From Lantana camara (taxonomy: Eukaryota > Streptophyta > Magnoliopsida > Lamiales > Verbenaceae): a stretch of DNA of 64,000 bases. A program made the position numbers and the translations under genes. This document shows, piece after piece, positions 34,001 to 45,724 of this stretch. The stretch is from positions 17,306,501 through 17,370,500 of the forward strand of contig CM074865.1 of NCBI GenBank assembly GCA_037501455.1, read 5' to 3'. A model generated the notes under the pieces. The model did no database searches. It was not told the origin of the DNA and saw only the letters and a list, made by a program, of their open reading frames with translations. Numbering within the stretch: position 1 is the stretch's first letter; every line of letters begins with the position of its first letter.

Positions 34001-34501
34001 GGGCTTATCCCGGTCACCCCCTATCTTTTAGGGGGTTTTGCACTTTCCCACATATGCTTTGATTTTTAGCATTTACCCTTCTAATCTTTGAAAAATATCA
34101 CACTTAACCCCTTGTAACAAACTTTAACAAAGTTGATTTCAAAGGTGTTGATACTATATATCAAATTGAAGCTCTCGATGCAAGGAACACAACAATGGTC
34201 TAAAAATCAAAATCCAACAAGGCTACAACCAACAAAGCAGAAATCATCGGTTAAAGACAACGCACGACGAACGAAGCTTTTGGCGGCTAATAGGGTCGAC
34301 TGGGGTATGAGCTTTGTTCTACTTGGAGAGATGAACACGATGGCAGTGATCTTGAAGCTTGGGTCGCCGTGACGAAGGAGAAATTGACGTCAAATTTTTT
34401 AAAGGGATTAAGTGTAATATTTCTCAGGGTATGCTAAAAATCAAAGCATAGGGGGAAAATGCAAAACCCCCCAAAGGACCGGGGCCGATCAGGATTAACC
34501 C
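34001..34501. mobile_element. MITE with ~110-bp inverted ends, TSD TTTTTATA
   Basis: Starts GGGCTTATCCCGGTCACCCC and ends GGCCGATCAGGATTAACCC. Inverted pairing continues through GGGGGTTTTGCA, CTTTGATTTTTAGCAT and beyond, about 110 bp. TTTTTATA flanks both sides (33993-34000 and 34503-34510). Counted as nine bases it matches 8 of 9, so hAT (8) or Mutator (9) origin is possible. No protein. Confidence 0.8.
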
Positions 34502-34990
34502 TTTTTTATATATGTCTTTTTATTTATTAAATATATTTGAAAGTTATATACTATTACTTATGCTTAAAAGCTAGAATTATTTGGACAAATTATTATACAC
34601 TTTAAATCTTTTTTTATATAATAATATAATTTCAAATATTTTTATTTTTTATTTATTTGAATGTTTCTCTACTTTTAATTTCTACTTATTGTACATAATT
34701 TGAAATAGAGATTTCATATAAATATTTTTGTATGTGTAGTTTTTTAAGATCAAAATAGTTCATCAAAAATATTATTATATTTATTTAATCAAATAAGATA
34801 TTTTTAATATTTAATTTATTCAATAAACATAATACTAAACTTATTTAAATAAAATGAAATGATAAACGTGCAACACACGTTCATTTCACTAGTACTCTTA
34901 AAAAGTGTTAATTAATTTATTATCAATAATTTATATTTATATTTTAAAAATTAATTTTGAGGATTAGTCAGACAGAGTTGTCCAATAAAT

Positions 34991-35354
34991 TGAGGAAATT
35001 GTATTTTTGGTATACCAACTCACTAAATTCAGTCATTTTGATATATTTCATTTTTTTTTTATGAAAAAATCAACCCATAACTTCAAAAAATTGCAATTTC
35101 ATGCACTATTTGACCCGAATAGATATGACCTGTTGGAAACTCCATCCGGATCCCCACAGTTCGTTGGAGAATTTGCCATGAAACGGGTTTTGTGAGCTTT
35201 GGGTGGGTTTTCCAGTGGATCATATCTATTCGGTCAAATAGAACAAGAAATTGCGGATTTTTAGAATTATGAGCTAATTTTTTCACCGGAAAGTTTTTTG
35301 TACCAAAATTATGAATTATGGTGAATTGGTATACCAAAATTGCAATTTTCTCCC
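34991..35354. mobile_element. Hairpin MITE (TTGGTATACCAA ends)
   Basis: GAGGAAATTG..TTTGGTATACCAACTCAC on the left pairs with GTGAATTGGTATACCAAAATTGCAATTTTCTCC on the right. The inner arms (TAGATATGACC against GATCATATCTA) also pair, so the whole unit can fold. No coding capacity. Confidence 0.7.
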
Positions 35355-35485
35355 TGTAAACCTTTTGCCGTATTACATTCACCTACAACCACATACCTTC
35401 TCTGTCCGAAACCTTTGGTATTTTTGGTACCCAAAGTTTCAAAAAGGAGGTTGATTCTCCACAAGAAACTTCTTCAAATCGTCAT

Positions 35486-35704
35486 CTAATTTGTCTCAGA
35501 CCGTGAGTCCACAATAAGTGTAACCAATCTTAGCAGGGTAGTCCACGCACACATATTTCCTTCAGGACACGCATGATTAATTTTCATTTTCCAAGGACAA
35601 GCTAGAAGGGTTCTACAATCTTCAATCATATTGCCCCAGGTTCCTTTGGTGTCTTGAGATTCTTTTACCATGCGGCTGCACCAATAATCTTGAAACACGT
35701 TCAT
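35486..35704 (-). pseudogene. Fragment of a plant LINE-type RNase H domain
   Basis: The minus-strand frame contains NMIEDCRTLLACPWKMKINH followed by a decayed EGN.CAW block. This matches the spacing of the C-terminal half of the RVT_3 RNase H domain (DCR.LL, H.YREAN, AD). No adjoining RT seen. Confidence 0.4.
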
Positions 35705-35987
35705 GGAGCATGTATAGGTGTATCATAGATGTCACAATCTCTCTCTGTCTTGTCTTTGCCTTTGAAAGTCTCTCTCCCAATTCCCAAATGGTGGTTTGGA
35801 GAATAAATCTTGGTTAATAGCATAGAATCAGATTATTGAATATGCTTTATTAACTAAGGGCAACAGATCCATCAGTACTAATATATATCTGGTTTCTTAC
35901 ATCATCGTAGAAATCATTCAATCCCACTATAATTGAATTAAAATGTTAGATGAGTGTGTTTTATTGAGATGCTTTAAAACGTTACAA

Positions 35988-36590
35988 TCAGTTCAGATTT
36001 ATCCCAAAGTCCGTCCAGTCTATTGAATATGAGGAAAGAGACATGGTAACTTGGGATATAGAACTAATCTCTCTTAATTTGTTACATAAGCTAGCAGTCT
36101 GTTGCATTGGCGGCCGATACTTTCCAAATATCGTATGCAGAACACGCGTAGAGAAAATCGAAAATAATTTCTTTAGCGATGGAGTTGGGAATCCAGAGGC
36201 TGACCAAATTGTCAACTCTTTTCCAAGTTTGTACGTTGGAATTTGGCTGTGTGGTAACAGCTAGGTTGGGATAAGTCATCAATAAATCTCAATTTCATTT
36301 TCGCCCCAAGCTATCTTCATAGATCTGCACCAGGAGAGGTACTTTTTTTTTCCATCCATTGAAATGTACATTGAAATTGTTGATGGTGTCTCACTTCTGT
36401 GTATTGCGAGTGGCTCGTTGGTAATTCCCTAACGTGGTGGCGACAATAATGGTGGATATGATTTTCAAAGTTTGCACGAATTGGCCCAAAAATTACAGAA
36501 AAAAACTGGGGAAAAATCTGGAACGACGAACCAACGAGAACCACTAGTGCCAAGGAAATTTATCAAGCATAATAAGAAAATTCAGAACGA
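35988..36590 (-). pseudogene. gag: Copia-type gag fragment
   Basis: Minus-strand text at 36091-36250 reads WKRVDNLVSLWIPNSI and then YACSAYDIWK, the hallmark of plant Copia gag (WxRxDxxVxxWIxNSI, YAxxAxDIW). In other frames at 36000-36120 the LYxLxxEISSxxQGxMSxSxY region follows. Frameshifts break it. No RT, integrase or LTR is nearby. Confidence 0.75.
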
Positions 36591-37753
36591 TCTGCCCTAA
36601 ATACCATGATGATCTAGTATGTGTCTACCATGTATTGTAAGAGAGTGAGAGCCAGCAAGATAACATACTGCAAAACTAACAAAAACTAAACAAAAAGTGT
36701 GTACACGCCTTCTATTTATTATATCAAGAAAGCTTGAAAAGCTAATAACGAAAAGAAAAAATTCACAAATATCCCTTGCGTGGATATCTAAACCTAATTG
36801 CCATGGCTTTCGATATGGAATTCTTGAATTCAATCAATTTTACCCAACTATGGACACCACCTTTGCATATGAAACACGTACAGTACTGAATATCAACCTT
36901 CCAGAGTGTATTGTTATAATTAACAATACCTTTTCTCAGAGTATTATCACAAAATATTTTCTTTATTTACGTGATGGAAGTGAGTTAACGTCCGTACTGC
37001 ATGTACATCTTCCATCTTCGAGATATCATTAATAAAGAAATAAAATAACCAGGTTAAAGTTTGGGCATTAAGCAACAAAGCAACTTGACCAATTCCTATC
37101 ATAGTTCAATTTCTTTGTTTTGTCATTCTAGCTATAATTTATTCTAGCAAAACAAAATCATGCACGCCAAGAAAATTCTAATCCAAATCTCGTTCGCCCT
37201 AACCCAACCAATAATAATGAAAATTGTATTATACGTGTAATTTGATAGGTCAATCTCTATAAGTGTAAAACATTCGTCCCTATCGCACTAATCTAATCGG
37301 ATCAAGTCGGAGCTAAAATTAACCCTGCACACCATTATAGTAACTCTTATAATTGTGAAAGCTAACAAGGCAGAAAATATTAAATTACTCAACAACCTGT
37401 ACAATTGAGAAACCAACGTATATATAATGAGCATATATCAAATGTTGCCAAAAATCCTTCAATAAGCTCAACTAAAACCTAAATACGGACTTCACACACT
37501 TCTTGGCCACATATACAAACTCCCGAGAACATGAAAATAAAAATAGAAAACAATAATATTATCTTTTAAAACATAGAAAGCACATGATCTAGTTAAATAC
37601 ACAATAACTTGAGAAACATATAAAGTGTACGAAAGTTGCAACTATATAAGCTTAAGTTGTCAAACATTACCACTTTCTGTTTTCTTCCTAATTGGAATCA
37701 CGGGCCATTGTTGATCGAAAATGGAACCAACCGAAGATTATTCAGGCCTCGTA
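36591..37753. other. 3' flank of the KNOX gene
   Basis: No gene seen. The part next to 37753 is the likely 3' untranslated region of the KNOX gene; an AATAAT sequence lies near 37737-37742 on the minus strand, but no canonical poly(A) signal is certain. The frame at 36697-37032 has no motif. Confidence 0.5.
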
Positions 37754-40700
37754 TCACGGGCCTAGCCTATACGGGCCTTCGCCCATATAATGACCTTCCA
37801 TGTAGAGGGCAGCATTCTGTGGATGTAGACCATCCATAACCATGAACTGCATGTCTTCTGAAGGCTTCCAATGGCGTTTCCTTTGGTTAATAAACCAGTT
37901 ATTTATCTGCTTCTGGTCCAGACCAGTTGATTCGGCCAATGCCACCTTCTCCGACTCCTGGAAATAAAGCCAAATAAAGAATCAGAAGTTTAAAAATGAT
38001 AAATCTCTAAGTTCTACATGACTACAAATATGTGATATAAGTCAAAAGTTCCCTTCTTTGCTGGAAAATTACAAAATAACCCCTTCTGGCTAACAAAAAT
38101 TGATAAAAATCGAGATCCATTGAAGAGGTTGGATCAAGAAACGAAAATCTCATATACGACTTAGTTCAACGATGTGCAATGAAACAATTAAACATTGTTG
38201 AGGTGTGTAGATAAGTTAAAAGAGAGGCATTTATATTTGATAATATTTAAATCAAGAAGGAAGACTTGTTAAGTGCACAAATAAGCCTAGCAAGATACAA
38301 AGGAGGTACGTGTAATTTTGAAAATAATAAGAGAAATTAGTGTAATATATAAGGGAGGTTGCAGTAATTATTTCTTTCCATATTATTAAGAATAGAAAGC
38401 AATGAGATATGCATACCGATGGATACGGCCATTTGTAATGCAATTCCCACCAGCTAAGTAGCTTCTGGCGGGCATCTTTGGGCAGTTTCCCTTTCTTCTT
38501 TTTCTTGGAGAGTTCTTGCTTCAGACTACTTAAATATCCACTATACTTCTTCAATAAGTGGTTTTTCAGCTCGCGGTCTTCTGCTCGTGGATCAATCTCT
38601 GGAAGTCCCGTTTCGCCACCACTGTTGTTGTCTTGGTCTTCTTCGGAAGAACCAACGCCCTCACACTTGTCCTCTTTAAATATTCATTAATCATTGAACG
38701 CAACAAATGAGAAAGTATTATATAAATCACAATAAAAAAAATAAAAGGGATGATCAAATTATTGTATAAGTTGTGGAGTAAGGAGCATTAAGTAAAATAT
38801 GATTAATAAATATAGGGATCACAATACATGCATATATATAGTATAACTAGTGCACTCATGAATCTGAAACTATCATGAATTACATATCTGATGCATAGCA
38901 ATGTTACATCAATAAGAGCACAAACACATATGACATAATCCTATGAGTTATCATACAAAAATGAACCTGAAATTCACTGCAGAAAATTACAACTATCATA
39001 ATTTTTTGTCCATAATGTATTGTAAGTGACACATATAAGGCAGGAAAATCTCGTTTTTGGTCCTATATATATGTATATGTATAATAGCACTGAATGCGAA
39101 TGTCTCACATTGTATCAAATATCATCAATATCATCTCGACGAGCTGACTTCCGCTGTAGGTATTCAATGAACTATAGTGGTGATCGGTTCAAACTTCTCA
39201 TGATAGTCGCGTATACAGTTAATGATCCGACGGAAGTAAGTTGGAGAGCTAAAAGTACTAACATAGTTTTAGAGATATGGGATGTGATGTAGGACGATAA
39301 ATGCAACCAAAATTGAACAAGGCCTCACATATAAGACGAGTATGAAATTTCCCTCTACAATGTAATTTGACTATGCAACATCAACTGATAGTATATATTC
39401 ATATTTTGATATTCCAATATATACTCATACTAATTCAGAAATAATAAGCCAAAAGACATAGAAAAGGAGAGTTTTTCTTGACAGCATTATCATTCTTATG
39501 AGATAAAATTAACACATAAGAATTCAAAATAAAAAATTTGGCATAAATATTGTCATCAGAAGACTTTTTTTTGTCTTGGAAAACGGTTCAAGTTTAGCAA
39601 TGAATAACGGAGCCACGTATAAATTAGGGGTGCTGGTGCCGTACTGACTTGATAATTTTCTATATATATGTAGTATGTGTGGCGGAAATTAGAGTGTTCA
39701 ACCTTTTTTTTGGTGGAATAGAGAGTGTTCAACTAATCGTGAACCCCAACGCCAAACTAATCCCATACATGCAGCACATATTTTAACTATCAAGAAATCG
39801 GGTTTTGGCCCCGCCATTGTTGGCCATTATGGCATAACTAAAGATAAATTATTCAACTAAGCTATATCATAATCATGTAAGTTCATAACATCACTTACAT
39901 TTCCTCATATTTTGATGAACATACTTAATTCGGATCGAACTTCATCCCATATACTTCATCTAGAAAACAAAAGTCATAAAATAATTTCATAATCTTGTTT
40001 TTGTCATCTCTTTAGTGTTTTAAATTGGAGTAAGCTTTCTCAAGGTAAAAGTTGGTAATTTCATGCAAATATCTGTTGTTCAAAGAGGTTAAAAGACAAC
40101 TCCACAGCTAAAACCATTTAAAAGAGATCAAATGAGCTAAATCCAATAATTTGAAACATAAACTCCATTATTCATGAGTTTTTCAAATGTGCTTTATTCA
40201 TAAGATTATTAAAATAACATTGGGGTGTTACAGTTCAACTCCATAACAAATACATGTTCTTTAAAGGCAAACAGACAACCACATACTCGAGGTCAACTCA
40301 AAGATTTTTCTAGAATCTCCCATGACATTGAGAGAAAGCTTAAAAAAGGCATGACAAAGATTGGCATTACTCAAAAAAATATAAGCAGTAAGTTAATTTT
40401 CCAGAATAAGAATTCTATTTTAACAAAAACTAATATTTTCTGAGAGTAAAGAATAAAAATAATAATAAAGAGAAACAGCATTCAGCACAGAAAAGGGGAA
40501 AAAAAATAAATTAATGGAAACAGAAACCTGACAATATTGTACAGGTTGCATGGGGTAGCTCACTGATATGAACAGCATCCTATGTTTCTTATTTTCCCAA
40601 AGCCTAAAGCTAAATTGCGAACTGTTCTCCACACATAACTAAGAAATGACAAAATTAATGGTTTGTGCTATCCATGTCAGTGTAATAATAATAAGACATG

Positions 40701-42456
40701 CACAAAACATAACAAATCTCATACCCATGCACTCTACTAAATCTGGAGAGAGAGAGAGAGAGAGAGAGGGAGGGAGAGGGATGTATGAAGATTTGTTCAG
40801 AAAAAACTTAAATAAAACGAGATCTTAGCTACCTAATCAATATTATTATGAAAATGTTGTCAGAAAGAGGAATGAAGTTTTGAAATAAAAATTGTGATTA
40901 GAGAAGCAAACGTGTGCTTTAGAGCAGAAAATGTGATTAGCATTTAGGCCTGTGCGCTTTTCTTGATATTATATTAAGCATAATGGAACCAAATCGTATC
41001 TTTTTCACTATAGCACTCGTGATTAGGGTTTTTTTATTATAGTTTTTCTGCTTAGATACTCGTGACAAGGCGTTGGAAAATGATGGTATCAGTCAAAACT
41101 TCTGTTCACTGGGAAATAGCAACAACAAAATGCAGTCTGCTGCCATTGAAATGGATGAAGGTCTGCAAATTCTGTGAGGAGAAAGAAGTTATAATGGCCT
41201 ATGGCATTCAAGAGTCAAAACCCCCACCCCACCCCCACCCCCTCTAATTTAGAGGGTGCACTGAACAGTCTAACTATCAGTTTTATCACTGCAAAAGGAA
41301 AATCAAGGTTACATTATATCTTAATTGGGAGTGTACAGAAACAGGCAATTATTATTCTTCTGCTTGTTCTTTCCATATTCATAGCAAATCTCCATGAAAG
41401 CTCCCCCATTTCTCTCTCTCTCTCTCTCAGTCTCTCTCTCTGAATTTTGGAGAAACATGGAAAAAGAATATTTTGTACTATACCAGAGTTGAAGATCCGG
41501 ACAGGACCATTTGTAAGCATGTTGAGTTGCGTTTCAATCCGTCGCATGAACTCCATCGCTTCTTGTAATGGCCTCGTCAGCTCCTCGCGGTATTTCACCA
41601 GCATATCGTAGTAAGCTTCCTGGATTCAGATCCAAGAAATTTGGTCACAACCCACGAAGCAAAATGAGAAAATAAATAGACCCATTAAGCCAGAAGTCAA
41701 AAAAGATTAATTCTTGACAAACTTCACTAAAAAAGGAGAGAAAAATATGAACTTATGAAGTTCAGTAACTAAATGGAACTACCATGAACTGATCCAGTTC
41801 CGGATCCTTGGAACCATCTCTGCCAGCGGCCGCAGCACGTTGCCTCGCCTCAAACTCCTGCCGGACCGCCGTCAGCCGCGCCACCACCTCCGGCGGAGCT
41901 CCCACCTGGAGAGAGATAGAGGGAGAGAGAGAGAAGACAGTCGGACATAATATATTTCAGCACATAAAATAAAAATGAATACAAGTGTAATTATTGAGGT
42001 GAATTAAAAAATAGAAAAAAGGATAATATAATTAACCTTTTGGCAATCCATGTAAGCATCCAAGAGATTTGAATACTGAGGATGAGCAATAATTTTGGCT
42101 TTTATAGCATCAACCTCACCGGGATTCTCACTTTCTTGCCGTCGATGATGATGATCTTCAACGTTTTGGTTGTGATGATGATGGCCTCTATTAATCATGG
42201 AAGTATAGTGAAACCTATGGTTCTGCGAGGTACTTCCAGCTTCAGTCTTCACAATCGGATGCTGCTGGCCGTCCGATTGCTCGTAGCAGTGATCATGACC
42301 GCCCGATTGAAGATGAAAGCCACTCATCGGGACACTGTTTGTTCTTCCATAGACAGAAGAGCTTGGTGCGAGAACTGGACCGCCATAGAGAAAAGCGCCA
42401 CTATTACCCCTTGAATTATTCGTGTTCTCACTCAACTGATGATTGTATTCTTCCAT
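37754..42456 (-). CDS. KNAT1: Class I KNOX (TALE) homeobox transcription factor, KNAT1/BREVIPEDICELLUS type
   Basis: Five exons, minus strand: 42037-42456, 41783-41905, 41484-41619, 38417-38673, 37754-37957; all junctions are GT/AG. The joined frame is 379 codons, close to Arabidopsis KNAT1 (398). Start [10 protein letters not shown], the BP-type start, at ATG 42454-42456. A His-rich stretch lies near residues 85-105. KNOX1 is about 114-155 and KNOX2 about 171-217. An acidic linker ([13 protein letters not shown]) precedes ELK at 261-281 and the homeodomain at about 282-345, with the TALE PYP insertion at 309-311 and [10 protein letters not shown] at 333-342. The end [11 protein letters not shown] is diagnostic of the BP clade and absent from STM and KNAT2/6. 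In the family it acts in the nucleus with BELL partners to keep meristem cells undetermined and shape stems and pedicels. No break seen; it is the only certain host gene in the window. Confidence 0.97.
38674..41483 (-). other. Large third intron of the KNOX gene (2810 bp)
   Basis: Lies between KNOX2/linker and ELK, at the usual site of the long intron in class I KNOX genes. Contains CT repeats at about 41411-41442, GA repeats at 40747-40767 and a C-rich CCCCACCCCCACCCC run at 41221-41240. Near 39595-39640 is GGAGCCACG..GGGGTGCTGGTGCC, which looks like transposon debris. Long KNOX introns carry regulatory elements in other plants; none can be proven here. Confidence 0.8.
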
Positions 42457-42960
42457 TTCTTGAGAATCCCAGATGAGAAAAGCAATCAAAAATCAACAAC
42501 AAGCAAAGAAATTTGAAGAAAAACCCTCTTTCTAAAATTTAAGAAACCGACGGAGAAAAATGAAACCCTAGATAATAAGCACGAAACCAGGTCATCTACT
42601 GAATCAAAAACTAGGGTTAAGCTCAAAATCGAGCGAGGATCTCTCTATTTCTAGCTTCAAACTTATGGGGGTTTCTGTAATTTTTACGTTTAATCAGCCG
42701 GAATTGAAGGGGACGCTGCAACAGTGAGGACTCAGCAATATCTTGAGGAAATTGAAGGAAACAAAAGCGTAAGAAGTGAAGAATCGAAGTGGTGGCGGAG
42801 AGGCGGAAGAAGACGGTGGCGATCCACCGGGGAATGAGGAATGAGGAATGAGGAATAAGCAGTGTGCCTTGGGTGGGTGACAAGACGTTCTTTCTTGAAG
42901 AATAAACTAATATATTACTACATATATAACTTGGAAAAATTGTTGGAAAGCAAAGAGAGA
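42457..42960 (-). promoter_or_regulatory. 5' leader and core promoter region of the KNOX gene
   Basis: On the minus strand a TATATATG sequence at about 42921-42928 is the best TATA candidate, placing the transcript start near 42890-42900 and giving a leader of about 440 bases. Four GAGGAAT-type units (plus strand, 42831-42857) form a pyrimidine repeat in the leader. No in-frame ATG precedes the chosen start without a stop. Confidence 0.45.
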
Positions 42961-43671
42961 CCACTACTTGACAAGTAAACCAGTTGGATTTTTTCTGCTT
43001 TACTTTCTATCTTTTCTCTGTGTTTTTTCATGTTTTTTAATTTTTACCATACTTTACTTTCATGGCTTTTTCACCTTGTTCCTGTGCTCTTCTTTATGGG
43101 TTCAACTCTGGCATTCTATTCGGTAGAAATTTGAGGTGTAGTCTTTAATTTCAAACTGTATCTTTGAAAATATGGTAATTTTCCAATTTTTTTAAAGTTA
43201 GATGTATAGCTATTATAAATTAAATGTACCATAACTATGCGTCTATATATGCGATACTTTATACACGCATCATACATTTAATTAATAGAAGTGATGTATG
43301 GAATTGATGTGAGGCATGTTCGGAAAATTTTAGTTGATACATGATTCAATCGAACTTAATCAATTAAAAAATAAAATATATTATATTTATTATTTAATTT
43401 ATTTCTTATTATAAATTTTTTACCAATAATATATTTAATATAAAATACTCATCTTTTTATTATACTAATTTTTGATCGAATCATACTCATATTAGAATAT
43501 TCTCTTACTTTTCCCTATCTTGTTGGAAAATTCAAATCCCAAACCGATTGCATCAACTTATTAGATTAGATGGTAAGTATATATAAAAAAAAAAGGTATA
43601 TTAAAAATATTATTTAATTGGTATTTTTGGTAAAAGTTTTACAAATCAAACAGCTGGTAAGCCATTCAATT
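42961..43671. other. Upstream flank of the KNOX gene
   Basis: No gene seen. AT-rich below 43200; no recognisable element. Any distal promoter elements for the KNOX gene would lie here and beyond the LINE tail that follows. Confidence 0.45.
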
Positions 43672-44162
43672 TTTTTTTTTTTATTTATTTAAGTGTAAAC
43701 TCAGAGGGAAATTTACTTAATTGACCGGAATAAAAACCTACAAAGAAATAATAAAAAAAATCAACGAAGGCTCGAGGTCGCAACTCTAACAAATTTGTGA
43801 GCAATCATACTTGTTCCACATCTAATAGAATATAAACTAACATTTTTAAAACTAGAACTAATACTTGTAAAGACCGTGAGAATATAACCAACAAAGGAGC
43901 GGGCTTTTTCACTCAAAACTAATTCCAACGCCACCACCAGATTCCCAGCGTTCACAAATTCTTTAGTTGTTAAAGATCGAGTCATACAAGTCGACTCGTG
44001 ATCAGGTGTGTCTCCGTCTGATTTGATTTTGAAGTAAAGACAGTTATCCATAAGTGACAAAAGAAGCGGATGATTGTAGCACCGGGAAAACCACCCCTCA
44101 ATAAATAATGATATCTCAAAAGAAAAATAAAGTAAAACTGCTATTATTTGAGAGAATAACAA
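43672..44162 (-). mobile_element. LINE 3' end (RNase H-like tail plus poly(A))
   Basis: A T run at about 43671-43683 is a poly(A) tail on the minus strand. The upstream minus-strand frame of 133 codons ends with NVSLYSIRCGTSMIAHKFVRVAT, which fits the VSFxFVxRxxNxxAHxLARxA block of plant LINE RNase H domains. The rest is too decayed to place. It lies 1.2 kb upstream of the KNOX promoter. Confidence 0.5.
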
Positions 44163-45340
44163 CTCTCATATGATAGAAAAACTACTATTATAATACGAGT
44201 GGAACAACAAAAAAAAAAAAAGAAATAAACAAAAAAAGCAAAGATCAAGAGATTTAGATTTTGAAAAACAAAACAAAGATCTAAATTTAAGGGATATTTG
44301 TCATTCAACATCTTATTAAATTAATTTTACTGAATGAGATTACAGTTAGAATTATCCATAGTAACAATGTGGTCTAAAATGATCTTAAATTTTATGTCCC
44401 ACTCCTTATTTTATTAATTTATTTAATTATTCAGATGCATTACATGTAAATAATTAATAAATTTAATGCGTGACGTTATGCATTTTATGCTTTGTATAAT
44501 TAATTTATAAAGTCGTGAATACAATCAATAAAATATGGAAAATATGATATATAACCCTCCCCCAACCGGCCAACCCCCACAAAGAGAACGAGAGATAACT
44601 AAGCACAGTACTCTTGGTGAAAAAGAAAATGCAATTGTCTATCAAAACAGGGAAAGAATATGTAACAGTGCAAAATTCATATCTAAATAATATGTATATA
44701 AAGTGATGATGATTTTATTTTATTATTGTATAATAATAAGTATTTATCTTGAAAATAAAATTATATTAAGTAAAATTGATTTATACCATCACTATTACAT
44801 AGATATATAGATAATACAAATATTCTTTATGCACTTATGCTTAGCAAATAGATTAATACAGAATTAATATCATTGGCGCATGAATACTCTAAGAAATCAC
44901 CCGTACAATATCGAACATGCATCAAATATTGATATTTTTTTGATACGTGTCTAACACACAAAAGAAGTGTTTGGCACAATTTAGACGTGACAATTGATTC
45001 ATTATATGATTTAGATTTTAATGATTTTGTACTTATTTAGCAATCTGAACGATAAGATTGGATGTTAACAATTTCTATTTTATTTCTTTTATTTAGATTG
45101 AATATGTTCAATATGTTTATTAAAATATTGAAATTTATATGCTTGCAAAAACTTTTTATTGCATAATCTAGTAAATATATTATATTTAATTATAACACGG
45201 TTGTTTGTTATATCCTAACATTTTTTTAAATTTTATATTCTTATATTTATGTCATGACGTATCTGTATCAATATTTTGTATCATTGTTTCTATTTTGTTG
45301 TTAGCATTGTTTTATAAATAATGATATTTGAGTGCTTTAC
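44163..45340. other. AT-rich spacer
   Basis: No gene or clear element seen. An A-rich run sits near 44205-44240. Confidence 0.5.
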
Positions 45341-45724
45341 ATTTAGGCTTAATTATAATGCAATCCATCTAAATTGAAAATTTATATTTTAAACTTTATT
45401 TTTTGAGAACCGTTTGTGGTCCGTGACGTCCATTAAGGTTCCGTTATGTTATTCCAAAATACCCTCAATTTTTTTAATTTGATTTGTGACTCCAAGAACA
45501 TATACATTCATAATTTATATGGATCGTTTTCTTTAGATTTGTAAAATTTAGGGATGATTTTGTAATTTTGATTATACATTCAAAGTAATACTCATACAAA
45601 TTATCGTAAGGGGCATAAATATACTTTTACAAATTTCGTTAGGGATTTCAGACCAACCAAGATTTACAGGAACTAAACTGAAAATTTTCAATCTAAATAG
45701 ACTGCTTTGTAGTTGAGCCTAAAT
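45341..45724. mobile_element. MITE, family C copy 2
   Basis: Ends ATTTAGGCTT and GAGCCTAAAT pair. The inverted pairing continues with GCAATCCATCTAAATTGAAAA against TTTTCAATCTAAATAGACTGC. It shares internal GAGAACCGTTTGTGGTCC and GTTCCGTTATGT with 28862-29119. A TA dinucleotide flank is possible. Confidence 0.7.

Noticed and set aside
36697..37032. 111-codon plus-strand frame downstream of the KNOX gene
   Set aside because: No motif, and AT-rich coding text unlike the KNOX gene; probably chance.
42623..42964. 113-codon minus-strand frame in the KNOX leader
   Set aside because: It opens on a non-ATG codon, lies upstream of or across the likely transcript start, and has no motif or conservation that I can see.
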